Assembly: GCA_000752995.2 (NCBI GenBank) | Contig: LM994636.1 | Span: forward strand, 643,671 to 694,877 | Reading direction: 5' to 3' | Source of the DNA: Haemophilus massiliensis | GTDB lineage: Bacteria; Pseudomonadota; Gammaproteobacteria; Enterobacterales; Pasteurellaceae | Length of the DNA stretch: 51,207 bases | In this document: positions 27,777 through 35,650 of the stretch, in pieces | Layout of the letters: each line of letters opens with the position of its first letter | How positions within the stretch are numbered: position 1 is the first letter of the stretch | Notes under the pieces: model-generated | Told to the model about the DNA's origin: nothing | What the model saw: only the letters and a program-made list of their open reading frames with translations | Databases searched by the model: none | Program-made: the position numbers and the translations under genes

Positions 27777-28171
27777 TTAACCCCACTGTGTTGTAACAGG
27801 GTGTTCATCAAATCATTATCCTGTTCGAAATGACGGCATTTACCTTTTAACTGAATTAATTGAATTCTCAGATGATCCAATTCATGAATGCGTTTCGCCA
27901 CTTCTTTAATATGCCGATCCAACAGGGCATTGATTTCTCGCTCCTGCGTTTTACTGGCATGCTGCGGGTTAAGCAGCATTTTGATTTCTTTCAGCGAAAT
28001 ATCCAGACTGCGGCAGTAACAAATAAAGGAAAGGCGCTTTAGATGTTCGTCCGTATAAAGGCGAAAATTGCCGCTTGTCCGTTCCGCCGGTTCAATTAAT
28101 CCCTGTTTTTCATAAAAACGCACGGTTTCTACGCTACAGCCGACAACGGCGGCTAACTGACCGATTTTCAT
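27758..28171 (-). CDS. nimR: MerR-family metal-responsive regulator, NimR-like
   Basis: This 137-residue MerR-type activator has an N-terminal winged helix-turn-helix (MKIGQLAAVVGCSVETVRFYEKQGL), RTSGNFRLY, a long dimerisation helix (about 75-110) and a C-terminal metal-binding region. By overall sequence it is in the CadR/PbrR branch (ICYCRSLDISLKEI). It keeps Cys112 but lacks the cysteine near 77-79 and the second C-terminal cysteine used by Cd/Pb sensors, while His114 follows Cys112. It is divergent from nikKLMQO across a 76-bp gap with a MerR-type promoter. This is the layout of H. influenzae NimR, a nickel-responsive regulator of nikKLMQO, so nickel sensing is the best inference. Confidence 0.85.
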   Translation of the reverse strand: MKIGQLAAVVGCSVETVRFYEKQGLIEPAERTSGNFRLYTDEHLKRLSFICYCRSLDISLKEIKMLLNPQHASKTQEREINALLDRHIKEVAKRIHELDHLRIQLIQLKGKCRHFEQDNDLMNTLLQHSGVNFVRLK

Positions 28172-28187
28172 TTTTTGTTAAATCCCC

Positions 28188-28218
28188 TTGACCCTGAAGT
28201 TACTTCATACTTTATCAT
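28188..28218 (+). promoter_or_regulatory. MerR-type promoter of nikKLMQO with 19-bp spacer and operator dyad
   Basis: -35 TTGACC and -10 TATCAT are separated by 19 bp, longer than the usual 17. This is the hallmark of promoters that need MerR-family distortion. Between them sits the perfect palindrome TGAAGT-T-ACTTCA (28195-28207). It should be bound by the divergent NimR-like protein. The nikK ribosome-binding site AAGGAG follows about 20 bp downstream. Confidence 0.87.
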
Positions 28219-28247
28219 AATACCCACAATATAAAAAAGGAGAAATA

Positions 28248-28934
28248 ATGATGCAAAAAACAGCTGTATTTTTAACCGCACTTTTTACCGCGGCAATGAC
28301 AAACGCGCACAATGTCTGGCTTGAACCGGTCGGTAGTGATGGCGGGCAATATGTGATCAAATTCGGTCATGAGGAAACGGAAAGTTATCCGCAAAGCAAA
28401 TTAAAAGCGGTGCGTCTGTTGGATGGCAAGGGCCAATTGCGTAACGCGGATGTAACCTTTAAACAGGGCGAAGCCTATTTCACCGCGCCCAATACGTCTG
28501 TTGTTTTTGTGCGTTTTGATAACGGTGTATGGTCGAAACTGGCAAACGGTAAATATGTGGAGAAAACCAAACAACAGGCGCCGGGTGCGGTGTTGAGTAT
28601 TAATCCGCTAAAATTCGGCAAAGCGGTATTGGTTTGGGATGAGCAGGCCTATAAAGCGCATAATATGGATTATGAACTGATTCCACAGAGTAAACCGAAA
28701 GCCGGGCAGCCGCTGGATATTTTGGTGTTGGTAAAAGGCAAACCGGCGCACGGCGTAAAAGTCGGTTTAGGCGAAGATCATCCGTTTAATCTGACTAATG
28801 AAAAAGGCATCGCGCAATTCACCCCTAAAGCGGGCTACAATAAAGTCTGGGCGGAATTTGATGAACCGGTGGCGGAAAACCCTGACTACAACGAACGCAG
28901 TATTGAATATATGCTGACTTTTGATGTGAAATAA
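28248..28934 (+). CDS. nikK: NikK, periplasmic nickel-binding component (DUF4198 family)
   Basis: This is a secreted accessory protein of the ECF-type nickel transporter NikKLMQO. The 228 residues begin with a signal peptide (about 1-21, ...AAMTNA) ending before HNVWLEP; the mature N-terminus therefore exposes a His, as expected for a metal ligand. The remainder is the beta-rich DUF4198 domain, ending PDYNERSIEYMLTFDVK. First gene of five tightly overlapping genes behind a MerR-type promoter. A USS is encoded in the signal peptide (LTAL). Cobalt cannot be excluded by sequence; the nearby [NiFe] hydrogenase and NimR-like regulator favour nickel. Confidence 0.88.
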   Translation: MMQKTAVFLTALFTAAMTNAHNVWLEPVGSDGGQYVIKFGHEETESYPQSKLKAVRLLDGKGQLRNADVTFKQGEAYFTAPNTSVVFVRFDNGVWSKLANGKYVEKTKQQAPGAVLSINPLKFGKAVLVWDEQAYKAHNMDYELIPQSKPKAGQPLDILVLVKGKPAHGVKVGLGEDHPFNLTNEKGIAQFTPKAGYNKVWAEFDEPVAENPDYNERSIEYMLTFDVK

Positions 28935-29431
28935 TGAAAATACGGGTATTTTTAACCGCACTTTGTGCGTTGTTGGGCGCTCAATCGGTATTTGCTCACA
29001 GCCTGTATCTGTTCGCCCAATATGACGGGCGGACGGTTTCCGGCAAAGCCTATTATTCGGATATGACGCCTGCGGCGGAAACCTATCTGGAAATTCTTCA
29101 ACTCGGACAGACGGCACCGTTGCTCGAGGGCAAAACCGACAGCGAAGGGCGTTTTTCCTATGCGTTAGACAGTGAAGGTACGCTTAAAGTTGTGGTGGAA
29201 GGCGAGGAGGGGCATAAAGCTGCCGTGGTTGCCGACAGAATATCGCCGCAAACGGCAAATCACGGAGATAATGATTTGATGCTGGTGCGTGAAGATATCG
29301 CCAAGCTGAAAGATAAAATTTATCTGCACGATATTCTCGGTGGGATCGGTTATATTTTGGGCGTTATCGGTATTTGGGCGTTATACCGGGCGGACAGTCT
29401 GAATCGTAAAACGCAAGTTAAGGACAACTAA
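28934..29431 (+). CDS. nikL: NikL, membrane-anchored component of the nickel transporter
   Basis: NikL has 165 residues with a signal peptide (about 1-21, ...QSVFA) that leaves His at the mature N-terminus (HSLYLFAQY). A beta-sandwich domain with a carboxypeptidase-regulatory-like segment (TDSEGRFSYAL) follows, then one C-terminal membrane helix (ILGGIGYILGVIGIWALY) with a short positive tail. This matches CbiL/NikL proteins that assist NikMQO. Its ATG overlaps the nikK stop by one base and nikM follows after one base. A USS lies within the signal peptide codons. Confidence 0.87.
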   Translation: MKIRVFLTALCALLGAQSVFAHSLYLFAQYDGRTVSGKAYYSDMTPAAETYLEILQLGQTAPLLEGKTDSEGRFSYALDSEGTLKVVVEGEEGHKAAVVADRISPQTANHGDNDLMLVREDIAKLKDKIYLHDILGGIGYILGVIGIWALYRADSLNRKTQVKDN

Positions 29432-29432
29432 T

Positions 29433-30044
29433 ATGCATTTATCGGAAGGAGTGTTGCATACGCCGGTGCTGCTCGGCGGTGCGCTGATTGCTATCGGCGG
29501 TGTGATACTCGGTTTGCGCCGAATTGAACCGCAGCGATTGCCGCTCACTGCGCTGTTTGCCGCCGCTTTTTTTGTTGCCGGCACCATTCATGTGCCGGTG
29601 GGGATCGGCAGTGTGCATCTGATTTTAAACGGCATGGCGGGGCTGTTTCTAGGTTGGGCGGTGTTTCCGGCTTTTTTTATTGCACTGGTGCTACAGGTGC
29701 TACTGTTTTCTTTCGGCGGATTTGCCGTATTGGGCGTGAATTTATGCGTCATGGCGTTTCCGGCGCTGTGTGTGCATATGTTATTTGCCAATCGACTTGA
29801 GCGCGACCATTCCCGCCGCACTCAAATCGCCGCCGGTATTGGTGCCGGCGTGATCGGTGTCGGCGGTGCAGCATTGCTGGTATCACTAGTGTTGGCACTG
29901 GACGGCGGCAAAGATTATACCGATTTGATCATGTTACTGATCATATCGCATATCCCGGTTTTTGTTATCGACAGTATCGTTAGCGTTGGGGTGATCCTAT
30001 TGCTGCATAAAATGTATCCGGCGGTACTAAGTGCGGTGAAATGA
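29433..30044 (+). CDS. nikM: NikM, substrate-capture (S) component of ECF nickel transporter
   Basis: NikM is a CbiM/NikM-family integral membrane protein of 203 residues and about six or seven helices. It begins MHLSEGVLHTP. The N-terminal Met-His amine and His2 form part of the square-planar metal site in the family, and a second conserved His occurs in AGTIHVPVG (near residue 52). It binds the metal released by NikK/NikL and hands it across the membrane with NikQ and NikO. The stop codon overlaps the nikQ start (ATGA), and the overlap lies inside a USS hairpin. Confidence 0.93.
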   Translation: MHLSEGVLHTPVLLGGALIAIGGVILGLRRIEPQRLPLTALFAAAFFVAGTIHVPVGIGSVHLILNGMAGLFLGWAVFPAFFIALVLQVLLFSFGGFAVLGVNLCVMAFPALCVHMLFANRLERDHSRRTQIAAGIGAGVIGVGGAALLVSLVLALDGGKDYTDLIMLLIISHIPVFVIDSIVSVGVILLLHKMYPAVLSAVK

Positions 30045-30072
30045 AAATTTCCGCCGTTTTTCAACCGCACTT
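30029..30072 (+). promoter_or_regulatory. Inverted USS hairpin spanning the nikM stop / nikQ start
   Basis: AAGTGCGGTGAAA (30029-30041) pairs with TTTC(A)ACCGCACTT (30059-30072, bulged A at 30063) in a 13-bp stem. The A of the nikQ ATG is the last paired base and the U and G enter a 17-base loop. The only Shine-Dalgarno-like bases (GGTG) are paired. No T-run follows, so this is not a terminator; it may make nikQ translation depend on nikM ribosomes. Confidence 0.6.
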
Positions 30073-30685
30073 ACGGCTGATTTATGTGTTTTTGTGGGGA
30101 TTAGCGGTCAGCGCGTTGCAGCATATTTCGCTGCTGGTCGGTTTAAATCTGGCGGTGTTCGTTGCGCTGTCGATTGCGCTAGCGGCAAATGGTAAATCGG
30201 TTATCCGCTACATCGGGCACTGGCTAAAACTGAACCTGTTTACTCTGTTGATATGGCTGACGTTAAGCTGGAAACTCAGTGAGCAGGGTATTGTGCCGAA
30301 TCCGACGGGCATTCGGCTGGCGCTGCTGATCAGTTTGCGCTTTAATCTGATTCTGGGGTCGACACGGCTGCTGTTGATTGATATGAACGAAAGCCTGTTG
30401 CTACAGGCGTTGTGTCGTTTGCCGTTGCCGGCGAAGCTGCTCCATCTGTTTGTGCTGACCGTGCGTTATATCGCGGTATTGGGCGAAGTGCATAAAAATA
30501 TGGACAGAGCTATGCGCGCACGCGGGTACCGAGCAGGATTTAACCGCAGAACGCTTTTTCTGGCGGCGCAGCGGGTCGCTTTATTATTAATTCATGCGCT
30601 GATTAAGGCTGAAAAAACGGAAATGGCGCTGAAAGCACGCGGATTTCAACTGTATGATGTGAAAACGAAAGATAAATCCTCATGA
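30041..30685 (+). CDS. nikQ: NikQ, transmembrane (T) component of ECF nickel transporter
   Basis: NikQ is the CbiQ-family coupling protein that links the ATPase NikO to NikM. It has 214 residues with about five helices. A long cytoplasmic segment carries the two conserved Ala-Arg-Gly coupling motifs: RAMRARGYRAG near 160 and MALKARGFQLYD near 200. These insert into the ATPase groove in ECF transporters. It overlaps nikM and nikO by four bases each. Confidence 0.92.
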   Translation: MKISAVFQPHLRLIYVFLWGLAVSALQHISLLVGLNLAVFVALSIALAANGKSVIRYIGHWLKLNLFTLLIWLTLSWKLSEQGIVPNPTGIRLALLISLRFNLILGSTRLLLIDMNESLLLQALCRLPLPAKLLHLFVLTVRYIAVLGEVHKNMDRAMRARGYRAGFNRRTLFLAAQRVALLLIHALIKAEKTEMALKARGFQLYDVKTKDKSS

Positions 30686-31323
30686 ATGTTCTTGAAGTCA
30701 GCCAATTACGGCTGGTACGCGACCGGCGCGTAATTATTGATAACCTTTCTTTTGTACTGCCATCGCATCAACGCCTGTTTTTGCAGGGTGATATCGGCAG
30801 CGGTAAATCAACCTTACTGCATAGTTTGCTCGGCTTTACGCCGGGGCAGCAAGGGGAGATCCGCTGGTTTGGGCGTGCCTGTCGGCAGGAAAAGGATTTC
30901 GCACCGTTGCGCGGCAAAGTCGGTCTTTGTTTTCAACATGCCGGCGACCAACTGTTCGGCCCGACAGTGCTTGATGACGTGGCGTTCGGGCCGCTGAATC
31001 AGGGGCTGGATAAAGCACAGGCATACCGACTGGCCTTACAGCAGTTAGAACGCTTGAATATTACGGGATTAAAAGATCGCTCGGTCAACACCCTGTCCGG
31101 CGGCGAGCAAAATTTTACCGCGCTGGCGGGCGTGCTGGCGATGCGACCTCGGGTTTTGTTGTTGGATGAACCCACCAACGGACTGGATGCTAAAAATATC
31201 GCAAAATTGACCGCACTTTTGCGCGAGTTACAACTTCCGATGTTGATTGCCTCACATGATATGCGATTTAGCGAAGTGCTGGCGGATGCCTGTCTGTATT
31301 TAGCGAATGATAACGAAGATTAA
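30682..31323 (+). CDS. nikO: NikO, ATPase (A) component of ECF nickel transporter
   Basis: NikO is an ABC ATPase of 213 residues. Walker A is GDIGSGKST (near 38-46), the Q-loop lies around LCFQHAGDQLFGPTVLDDVAFGP, the signature is NTLSGGEQNF, Walker B is VLLLDEPTNGLD, and the H-loop is IASHDMRF. The short length is typical of CbiO proteins that work in single-ATPase ECF complexes. Last gene of the operon, with a USS in its coding region. A long imperfect hairpin follows the stop codon. Confidence 0.94.
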   Translation: MNVLEVSQLRLVRDRRVIIDNLSFVLPSHQRLFLQGDIGSGKSTLLHSLLGFTPGQQGEIRWFGRACRQEKDFAPLRGKVGLCFQHAGDQLFGPTVLDDVAFGPLNQGLDKAQAYRLALQQLERLNITGLKDRSVNTLSGGEQNFTALAGVLAMRPRVLLLDEPTNGLDAKNIAKLTALLRELQLPMLIASHDMRFSEVLADACLYLANDNED

Positions 31324-31360
31324 AATAACGATCCCGCGTTTTGCGTGCGGTTCGTTATTT
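31323..31360 (+). terminator. Hairpin at the end of the nik operon
   Basis: AAATAACGA and TCGTTATTT pair as the outer 9-bp stem, with CCGC/GCGG inside. It starts within the nikO stop region. The T-tract is short (TTT), so efficiency is unclear. Confidence 0.5.
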
Positions 31361-31437
31361 GATGGCTAAGGAGCCGACTTCGTATCATTTTGTTTTAGGC
31401 TTGTAGCGGCTGATTTCCATCAGAGGGAAAAAGTAAA

Positions 31438-31462
31438 AACGTGCGGTTTTTTGACCGCACTT
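31438..31462 (-). terminator. USS-type terminator after the NCS2 permease gene
   Basis: GTGCGGT / ACCGCAC form a stem around a TTTTTTG loop. The minus strand continues into GTTTTTAC. It lies 63 bp past the permease stop codon. One arm is a full USS, the other has one mismatch. Confidence 0.6.
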
Positions 31463-31524
31463 GTGTGTACTATTTGTGGTGCGAAGGACAATGCGTGTTC
31501 GGCGATTGCCCTTGTGATTTAGAT

Positions 31525-32835
31525 TTATTGTGCATTCTTAGCCGGTTTATCTTGCGGCAAAATTAGATTCAAAATCAACGCCAGTAATGAACCGACGGTA
31601 ATTCCTGAACCCAGCACCTCTTTGAAAAAGTGCGGCAGTTTATCCAATAATTCCGGGCGGGTGGTGACCGCCAGCCCGCAGCCGATAGAAATGGCGATAA
31701 TCAATCCGTTGCGTTTGCTGCGTTCAATGCTGTCCAGCATTTGAATACCCGCCGCGATAATCATGGCGAACATCATTAACCCCGCACCGCCTAACACCGG
31801 CAGCGGAATGGACACAATCAAAGCGCCGAATACCGGAAACAGACCGGCAAGGGCAAGCAACCCGCCGGTAAACGCTACCACATAACGGCTGGCAACGCCG
31901 GTTAAGGAAATGACGCCGATATTCTGCGAGAAAGAGGAAAACGGCGTGGTAGACATAATCGCCGCCAGTGCGGAGCCCAACCCGTCGCACAATACACCGC
32001 CGCGTAAATGCTTGCCGGTGATTTCGGTTTTAGTGGCGTTGCCCAAGGCCAAGAAATTGCCGCTGGATTCGACAATCGTCACCAGATAGGCGATAGACAT
32101 ACCGATAATGCCGGCGATAGGAAATTCCAGACCGAAGTGCAGCGGTTGCGGCAGGGCGAAAACCTGTGCCTGTTTTACTCCTGCAAAGCTAACCCAGCCT
32201 AGCGCCAGCGCGACGATATAGCCGGTCAGCATACCGATAACAATAGCGGCCGCCGAGAAAATCCCTTTGCCCCATTGCACCAGAATGACCACGATAATCA
32301 GCACGAAACTTGCCATCATTAGATTTTCCGGGGTGGCGTAATTGGCATCACCGCGCTGACCGCCGGCAAACCAGTCCACCGCAACCGGAATCAGGCTCAG
32401 CCCGATCATCATCACAACGGTGCCGGTTACCACCGGCGGAAACAGTTTGCGGATATAAGGCATAAAAAAACTGCCGATAATCATCACCAGCGAACCGACC
32501 AACGAGGCGCCGAGAATGCCGGCCACACCGGATTCGCTGAACCCGATAGCCAGCGCGGCGGCGACAAAGGTGAAACTGGTGCCCATAACACTGGGCAGAC
32601 GAATACCGATCGGCCCGAGTCCGCGACATTGAATAATCGTGACCACGCCGGAAATCAGCAGTGCGGCATTGACCAAGGTGATCGTATCCTCGGTCGGCAG
32701 TTGCAAAACATTGCCGATTACCAGCGGCACCGCGATAATACCGCCCAGTGCGGCTAATAAATGCTGAGCGGCTAATAGCAATGTTAAACCGAACGGCGGT
32801 TTGTCTTCGACGGAATAAAGCAGATTCGTGTTCAT
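31525..32835 (-). CDS. NCS2-family purine (xanthine/urate-type) permease
   Basis: This nucleobase:cation symporter has 436 residues and 12-14 predicted helices. NCS2 motifs are visible: LLAAQHLLAALGGIIAVP near the start (motif with conserved His), ATKTEITGKHLRGGVLCDGLGS, and FSSFSQNIGVISLTGVASRYV near 300, where QNxGxxxxTxxxSR is the sequence of xanthine/urate branch members such as XanQ, UacT and YgfU rather than of UraA. The exact purine transported is not determinable. Monocistronic, AGGGAAA ribosome-binding site. Confidence 0.85.
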   Translation of the reverse strand: MNTNLLYSVEDKPPFGLTLLLAAQHLLAALGGIIAVPLVIGNVLQLPTEDTITLVNAALLISGVVTIIQCRGLGPIGIRLPSVMGTSFTFVAAALAIGFSESGVAGILGASLVGSLVMIIGSFFMPYIRKLFPPVVTGTVVMMIGLSLIPVAVDWFAGGQRGDANYATPENLMMASFVLIIVVILVQWGKGIFSAAAIVIGMLTGYIVALALGWVSFAGVKQAQVFALPQPLHFGLEFPIAGIIGMSIAYLVTIVESSGNFLALGNATKTEITGKHLRGGVLCDGLGSALAAIMSTTPFSSFSQNIGVISLTGVASRYVVAFTGGLLALAGLFPVFGALIVSIPLPVLGGAGLMMFAMIIAAGIQMLDSIERSKRNGLIIAISIGCGLAVTTRPELLDKLPHFFKEVLGSGITVGSLLALILNLILPQDKPAKNAQ

Positions 32836-32914
32836 AATTTCCCTTGAGATGATAAAAAGATGGCGAATTATACTGTAATTTCAGGCTTAAGCAAACGGTT
32901 GCTCAGATAAGCGA

Positions 32915-32953
32915 AAGTGCGGTTAAAAATTTTCGTTTTTTCCACCGCACTTT
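32915..32953 (-). terminator. Inverted USS pair after the APC antiporter gene
   Basis: CGAAAGTGCGGT and ACCGCACTTTCG form a 12-bp stem with a 20-base loop, starting 20 bp past the antiporter stop codon. The T-run is poor, so termination strength is uncertain. Confidence 0.5.
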
Positions 32954-32972
32954 CGGTTAGTTTATCCGACGA

Positions 32973-34382
32973 TTAGGCCGCCAGTAATGTCGGCAAGCGG
33001 TACAAGGCGTAGCAAAATACCGCCAAAATAAAGCTAAGAATACCTTTTTCAATGCCGGTTAGTTTTAATTTATGATGGAAACGACAGTTGGAATACAAAA
33101 ACAGCAGAATGCCCGGCACATACAGCACCGCGGACAACAGTAAATATTGCAATCCCGCCGCGTATAAAATCCACAATCCGTATAGCGTTGCCATAAAACC
33201 GGTCAGTTTGATGTACCAAGCCGCCTTTTGTCGTATTGACAGTTTCAGCAGGTAGGCGCCGATCAATAAATACGGCACCAGAATCATTGAGGTGGAAATG
33301 AGCAACAAGGTTTCGTAGCTTTTGCCGGTCATCAATACCAGCAGCAAACAAAGTTGCACCACCAAACCGGTGAACCATAAGGCGTTAATCGGCACATCGT
33401 TGCAGTTGAGTTTATTTAAAATCTGCGGGAAAGCGCCGTGTTTTGCGCCACGGTAAGGCACTTCGGCGCAATACATCGTCCAGCTGATGTAAGAAGCCAG
33501 TACGGAGACAATCAGACAAACAGTAATGATGATTTTACCGCTTGCACCGATCATCGCATTTAACAGTCCCGCCATGGACGGATTGGACATGCCGGCAATA
33601 ATTTCGCGCGGTAAGATACCGAGAGACAGCAAGGTAATCGCCACATAAAGCACTAAGGCGATGCTGATCCCCAGCACCGTGGCAAGTCCTACATCGCTTC
33701 TTTTCTTGGCATGGGAAGACAGCACCGCCGCGCCTTCCACGCCGGTGAACACCCATAGCGTGATCAGCATGGTGTGTTTAACCTGATCGGTAACCGAAAC
33801 ATTCAAGCTGGCGCCTTGCATATCCTGCATGAACGTCTGCGGTGAAAAATAATATAACGCCAGTACAATAAATAAGATTAGCGGAAAAACCTTGACCACC
33901 GTGGCGAGCAAATTCACGGCGGCGGCTTCTTTGATGCCGCGCGCGATCAGAATATGCACCAGCCATAAGATGAGCGAAGAACCGATAAAAGCGGCGAAGG
34001 TGTTGCCTTGTCCGAATAAAACGGCATTTTCGCTGTCGGTAAAGGTACCGATTCCCTCGAATGCCACAACCAGATAGCCGACAATGCCGATAGTGGCGCA
34101 CAGCCAATACCCCCAAGCGGAGATAAAGCCCATCAGATCGCCGAATCCTTCACGCGCATAGGTATAGATGCCGCCGTCCAGTTCGGGTTTTAAGCGGGAA
34201 ATATAAAAGAAGGATAAACCGAGGAAGATAATACCGATGCCGGTAATCAACCAACCGATCAGTAAGGCTTCGGCACCGGCGACGGCAGCCATATTTTGCG
34301 GCAGGCTGAAAATGCCGGAACCGATCATGGAACTGAGCACCAGCGCGGTAAGGGAGATTAAACCGATTTTTTTATTAGACAT
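32973..34382 (-). CDS. APC-family basic amino acid antiporter, ArcD/YdgI-like
   Basis: This 469-residue inner-membrane transporter has about 12-13 helices. It closely resembles the arginine:ornithine antiporter branch (ArcD, E. coli YdgI): LTALVLSSMIGSGIFSLPQNMA at the N-terminus, ELDGGIYTYAREGFGDL, HTMLITLWVFTGVEGAAVLS, and TMYCAEVPYRGAKHGAFP. A further 36 bp of open frame lies upstream, but ATG 34382 is chosen because AGGAAAG sits 8 bases before it and family members begin at this point. It lies downstream of a homocysteine methyltransferase gene; E. coli pairs that enzyme with an S-methylmethionine permease, but the sequence here argues for basic amino acids. Confidence 0.85.
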   Translation of the reverse strand: MSNKKIGLISLTALVLSSMIGSGIFSLPQNMAAVAGAEALLIGWLITGIGIIFLGLSFFYISRLKPELDGGIYTYAREGFGDLMGFISAWGYWLCATIGIVGYLVVAFEGIGTFTDSENAVLFGQGNTFAAFIGSSLILWLVHILIARGIKEAAAVNLLATVVKVFPLILFIVLALYYFSPQTFMQDMQGASLNVSVTDQVKHTMLITLWVFTGVEGAAVLSSHAKKRSDVGLATVLGISIALVLYVAITLLSLGILPREIIAGMSNPSMAGLLNAMIGASGKIIITVCLIVSVLASYISWTMYCAEVPYRGAKHGAFPQILNKLNCNDVPINALWFTGLVVQLCLLLVLMTGKSYETLLLISTSMILVPYLLIGAYLLKLSIRQKAAWYIKLTGFMATLYGLWILYAAGLQYLLLSAVLYVPGILLFLYSNCRFHHKLKLTGIEKGILSFILAVFCYALYRLPTLLAA

Positions 34383-34524
34383 AGTCGCTTTCCTGTTATA
34401 AGCATAAAAATTGCGCAAACGGCGATCGCCTTTCTTCTATTGGCATAAAAGTCGGGCAAAGAGAAATGCGCCGAATAAATCACGGATAGCGATTTGTTCG
34501 GGTAAATCTATTGTGTCGGTTGCA

Positions 34525-35415
34525 TTATTTAAGATTCTGGGATAATGCTTTGATATGCTCAAGCCCGATGCCGCAGCAACCGCCGATGATGCTTGCGCCC
34601 GCATTTATCCATTGTGTCGCCCAATTTAAATACGCCTGCGGATCGAGGTCTTTGCGCACTTCGTCTAAGCCGTCATTGGCGGTATTTTCCTGTTGTGAGG
34701 CAAAGGCATTGGCATAGGCGCCGAGGCGAATCTGTTCCGCTTGCAAGTGATGTAACGTTTGTCGGGTAACGTGCAAGGCCGGTTCAATCACTTCCGGTTG
34801 GCAGCAATTAAACAAAATGGCGTCAACACCTAATTCTGCCATTTTTTCCACCGCACTTTGCACCGTTTCGCCCGAACGCAGCTGCGGTGTCGGCGTCGGT
34901 TCGTCGTCTTTCAACGTAAACGAAACCCAAAACGGGCGATTATCCGGCAGCAGCGGTTTAACGGTTTGCGGTTCGATAATGCTGCTTTGGGTTTCACACA
35001 GCCACAGATCCACATAGGGCGCCAAACCGTCGATAATCGGTCGGGCGATTTCTTCCACCCGTTCAGGGCGGAACAAATCCGGGCGATAAGAACCGAATAA
35101 CGGCGGCAATGAACCGGCGATTTGTGTGGTCAAAATGCCTGAATTTTTTACCGCACTTTGGGCTAGCCGTCCGGCGAGTTGCGCCAGCATTTTGCCGTCG
35201 GCATGAAAACGTTGCTCACCGATATGAAAAGGCACCACGGCATAACTGTTAGTGGTGATGATTTGTGCGCCGGCGGCAATAAAGTTTTCATGCACCTGCC
35301 GCACGGCGCTCGGTTGCTCATATAGCGACAGCGCCGACCATTCCGGCTGGCGGAACGGCGCATTCAGGCGCATTAATTCACGGCTCATACCGCCGTCGAG
35401 GAGAGTGATTGTCAT
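34525..35415 (-). CDS. mmuM: Homocysteine S-methyltransferase
   Basis: This enzyme transfers a methyl group from S-methylmethionine (or SAM) to homocysteine, giving methionine. The 296-residue protein has the zinc-thiolate motifs of the family: LFNCC (Cys204/205) and GGCCG (Cys280/281), plus an N-terminal LLDGGMSREL in which Asp7-Gly8-Gly9 begin the TIM barrel. Length and motifs match MmuM/Pcl-1 enzymes rather than the larger MetH domain. The gene is 142 bp upstream of the antiporter gene on the same strand. Two USS copies lie in the gene. The symbol is by homology. Confidence 0.85.
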   Translation of the reverse strand: MTITLLDGGMSRELMRLNAPFRQPEWSALSLYEQPSAVRQVHENFIAAGAQIITTNSYAVVPFHIGEQRFHADGKMLAQLAGRLAQSAVKNSGILTTQIAGSLPPLFGSYRPDLFRPERVEEIARPIIDGLAPYVDLWLCETQSSIIEPQTVKPLLPDNRPFWVSFTLKDDEPTPTPQLRSGETVQSAVEKMAELGVDAILFNCCQPEVIEPALHVTRQTLHHLQAEQIRLGAYANAFASQQENTANDGLDEVRKDLDPQAYLNWATQWINAGASIIGGCCGIGLEHIKALSQNLK

Positions 35416-35562
35416 TGCTGTATTTTCCTGACTGTATTAAATATGATATATCGCGACCTTGCTTGAGTTGCAACAGGCTTGCTTTATTGTTCGGATACAA
35501 AAGAGCGACCTGTTCAAACGGTGTAGATAAAGACCTTAATTATTAGCAAACGTTATCGACGG

Positions 35563-35612
35563 TAAAAAAACACCGCACGCAGCCTTGAACGGCAAAGTGC
35601 GGTGTGTTTTTG
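35563..35612 (-). terminator. Terminator after ychF built from USS
   Basis: ACACCGCAC and GTGCGGTGT form a 9-bp stem around an 18-base loop. It is flanked by seven As on one side (T-run on the minus strand) and GTTTTTGG on the other. It lies downstream of ychF. Confidence 0.8.
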
Positions 35613-35650
35613 GCGATTTTTCTGCACAAACCCAAAAGCAAGGCAACGAT

